DNA of 12,614 nucleotides from Leptofilum sp050292445 (GTDB lineage: Bacteria; Chloroflexota; Anaerolineae; Promineifilales; Promineifilaceae). How positions within the stretch are numbered: position 1 is the first letter of the stretch; each line of letters opens with the position of its first letter. The position numbers and the translations under genes were made by a program. Under the pieces are notes generated by a model. The model saw only the letters and a program-made list of their open reading frames with translations, did not search any database and was not told the origin of the DNA. The stretch spans positions 1 through 12,614 of the forward strand of contig JBNKLQ010000188.1 of the NCBI GenBank assembly GCA_050292445.1, given 5' to 3'. Shown in pieces: positions 11,844-12,614 of this stretch.

Positions 11844-12614
11844 GCATGACCCCAACGCAATTAAACGGCCGTTCCCTGCTAATTGGCCGAATTCTGTACG
11901 GTCTGCTCCTGCTGCTCTGCCTGTTCATCTTCGGCTACAGCCTTTACTCCGCCTTTGTCCAGGGCACAGTCTCCTGTGATTCCATCTACAACGCAGAATG
12001 GACAGGCTGCACCAATTGGTTTGCCGCATTGGATGAGTTGGGCATAACGGCCGTTACCTTCCAAAGCTACTTTCTGGTGTGGCGCATCATAGCTGCATTC
12101 ATTTTTCTGGCATTGAGCGTGCTGCTGATTTGGCGGCGCGGGCGCGAACTGCGCGTCTTGCTGCTGGCCGGATTCCTGCTGATTTTGGCCGTGGCCGGCA
12201 CCTGGTTTACCCCGTTCTGGGATTGGGGAACGTATTGGTTAAAAACGTACACCCCTCTCACGTTTCTGGGTTATGCCGACCACCTACTGACCTTCTTACT
12301 GTACAGCGGACTGATTTTGTTTGCTTTTTTGTTCCCGGACGGCCGTTTTGTGCCCCGTTGGTCGCGCTGGTTGGCTGTAATTTGGCTGCTGTTCGTAGCC
12401 GGATACGCCTTCTTTCCCGATACCCTTGCTTCGTGGGAAAATTGGCCTTTTTCACTGGGCACTGTTTTGGTAACGGCAATGATTTTGGCAGGCATAACGG
12501 CCGTTATCCAACGGTATCGGCGGCAGGCAACGGCCATCCAACGCCAACAAATTAAATGGGTGAGTGCCGGATTCGTGCTGATGGCGCTCAACCTCCTGCT
12601 TGATTTTAGCGTGT
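11840..12614 (+). CDS. N-terminal part of a multi-pass membrane protein, probably a sensor histidine kinase (runs off the window)
   Basis: An open frame from ATG at 11840 continues to the last base without a stop: 258 codons, incomplete at the 3' end. AGGAG lies 7 bases upstream. The translation has about six to seven membrane helices: roughly 14-38, 73-97, 104-121, 143-167, 180-196, 206-224 and 244-258. Two signatures stand out: 'FPDGRFVPRWSRWL' (about 166-179), and 'RYRRQATAIQRQQIKWV' (about 227-243) before the last visible helix. In Chloroflexi proteins I remember this combination ('LFPDGRFVPRW ... YRRVS.PVQRQQTKWV') as the membrane sensor region of histidine kinases and, sometimes, serine phosphatases or GGDEF proteins. 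The output domain is beyond the window. The ATGA overlap with the Pro/Ala-rich gene shows an operon. Five ACGGCCGT palindromes lie within 0.8 kb, four of them wholly inside this gene and one just before its start. Confidence 0.8.
   Translation, partial: MSMTPTQLNGRSLLIGRILYGLLLLLCLFIFGYSLYSAFVQGTVSCDSIYNAEWTGCTNWFAALDELGITAVTFQSYFLVWRIIAAFIFLALSVLLIWRRGRELRVLLLAGFLLILAVAGTWFTPFWDWGTYWLKTYTPLTFLGYADHLLTFLLYSGLILFAFLFPDGRFVPRWSRWLAVIWLLFVAGYAFFPDTLASWENWPFSLGTVLVTAMILAGITAVIQRYRRQATAIQRQQIKWVSAGFVLMALNLLLDFSV

Larger units (their letters stand above)
2150..12504. repeat. Highly iterated palindrome ACGGCCGT (18 dispersed copies)
   Basis: Copies start at 2150, 3799, 4042, 5803, 7403, 7424, 8090, 8558, 9149, 9361, 9470, 10612, 11123, 11797, 11865, 12047, 12339 and 12497. 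Chance would give about 0.2 copies of a given 8-mer palindrome in a 12.6-kb window with even base composition. Several are extended to AACGGCCGTT or GGAAACGGCCGTT. Thirteen are read as Thr-Ala-Val and five as Asp/Asn-Gly-Arg; none is read in the third phase. Near-copies with GCGGCCGT occur at 3311, 4526 and 7787. The role is unknown. Confidence 0.85.

Noticed and set aside
11689..12064. Minus-strand reading frames overlapping the end of the Pro/Ala-rich gene and the membrane sensor
   Set aside because: The plus-strand frame has ribosome binding sites, membrane helices and recognisable sensor signatures; the antisense frames have none.

Overview
The window looks like a bacterial chromosome segment of moderate GC, most likely from the Chloroflexota (Anaerolineae/Ardenticatenia-like). 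That assignment is an inference from gene style: a MalT-type LuxR regulator next to a 71-residue small protein, a secreted beta-propeller-like protein with a Thr/Pro 'TNTP' linker and a short hydrophobic C-terminus, and a membrane protein with the 'FPDGRFVPRW' and 'QRQQIKWV' signatures I associate with Chloroflexi sensor kinases. No rRNA, tRNA, CRISPR array, IS element or phage gene is visible.

Layout. Every gene from 10341 down to 163 is on the minus strand; from 10477 to the end they are on the plus strand, with a divergent intergenic region at 10342-10476. In minus-strand transcription order: GNAT acetyltransferase (10341-9880); a 922-residue MalT/LuxR-type STAND regulator (9789-7021); a 71-residue small protein (6896-6681); a CPBP/CAAX protease pseudogene that has lost its EExxxR segment and is out of frame (6628-6016); a secreted HAF-repeat protein (5978-5088); a strong intrinsic terminator; an HXXEE-family membrane protein (5013-4426); a 6PGDH-like dehydrogenase with a DUF1932-type C-terminus (4274-3423); a secreted beta-propeller-like protein (3237-1375); a 365-base gene-free stretch holding three consecutive inverted repeats and a PadR operator/promoter; then a PadR regulator (1009-698) and its DUF2812 membrane partner (684-163). 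The plus strand carries a peptidase S51/cyanophycinase-like protein (10477-11241), a Pro/Ala-rich exported or membrane protein (11415-11843) and, overlapping it by ATGA, the N-terminal part of a multi-pass membrane sensor that runs off the window (11840-12614).

How parts fit together. PadR plus DUF2812 is a classic self-regulated pair, and a 40-bp nested palindrome lies across its promoter. The HAF-repeat and HXXEE genes are separated by a terminator whose T-tract ends about 20 bases before the HXXEE start codon, which suggests attenuation or read-through. The last two plus-strand genes are translationally coupled.

The most striking genome-scale signal is the 8-bp palindrome ACGGCCGT, found by eye 18 times from position 2150 onward and absent from the first 2.1 kb. 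All copies lie in coding sequence, in two of the three possible phases (Thr-Ala-Val or Asp/Asn-Gly-Arg). This resembles a highly iterated palindrome such as cyanobacterial HIP1.
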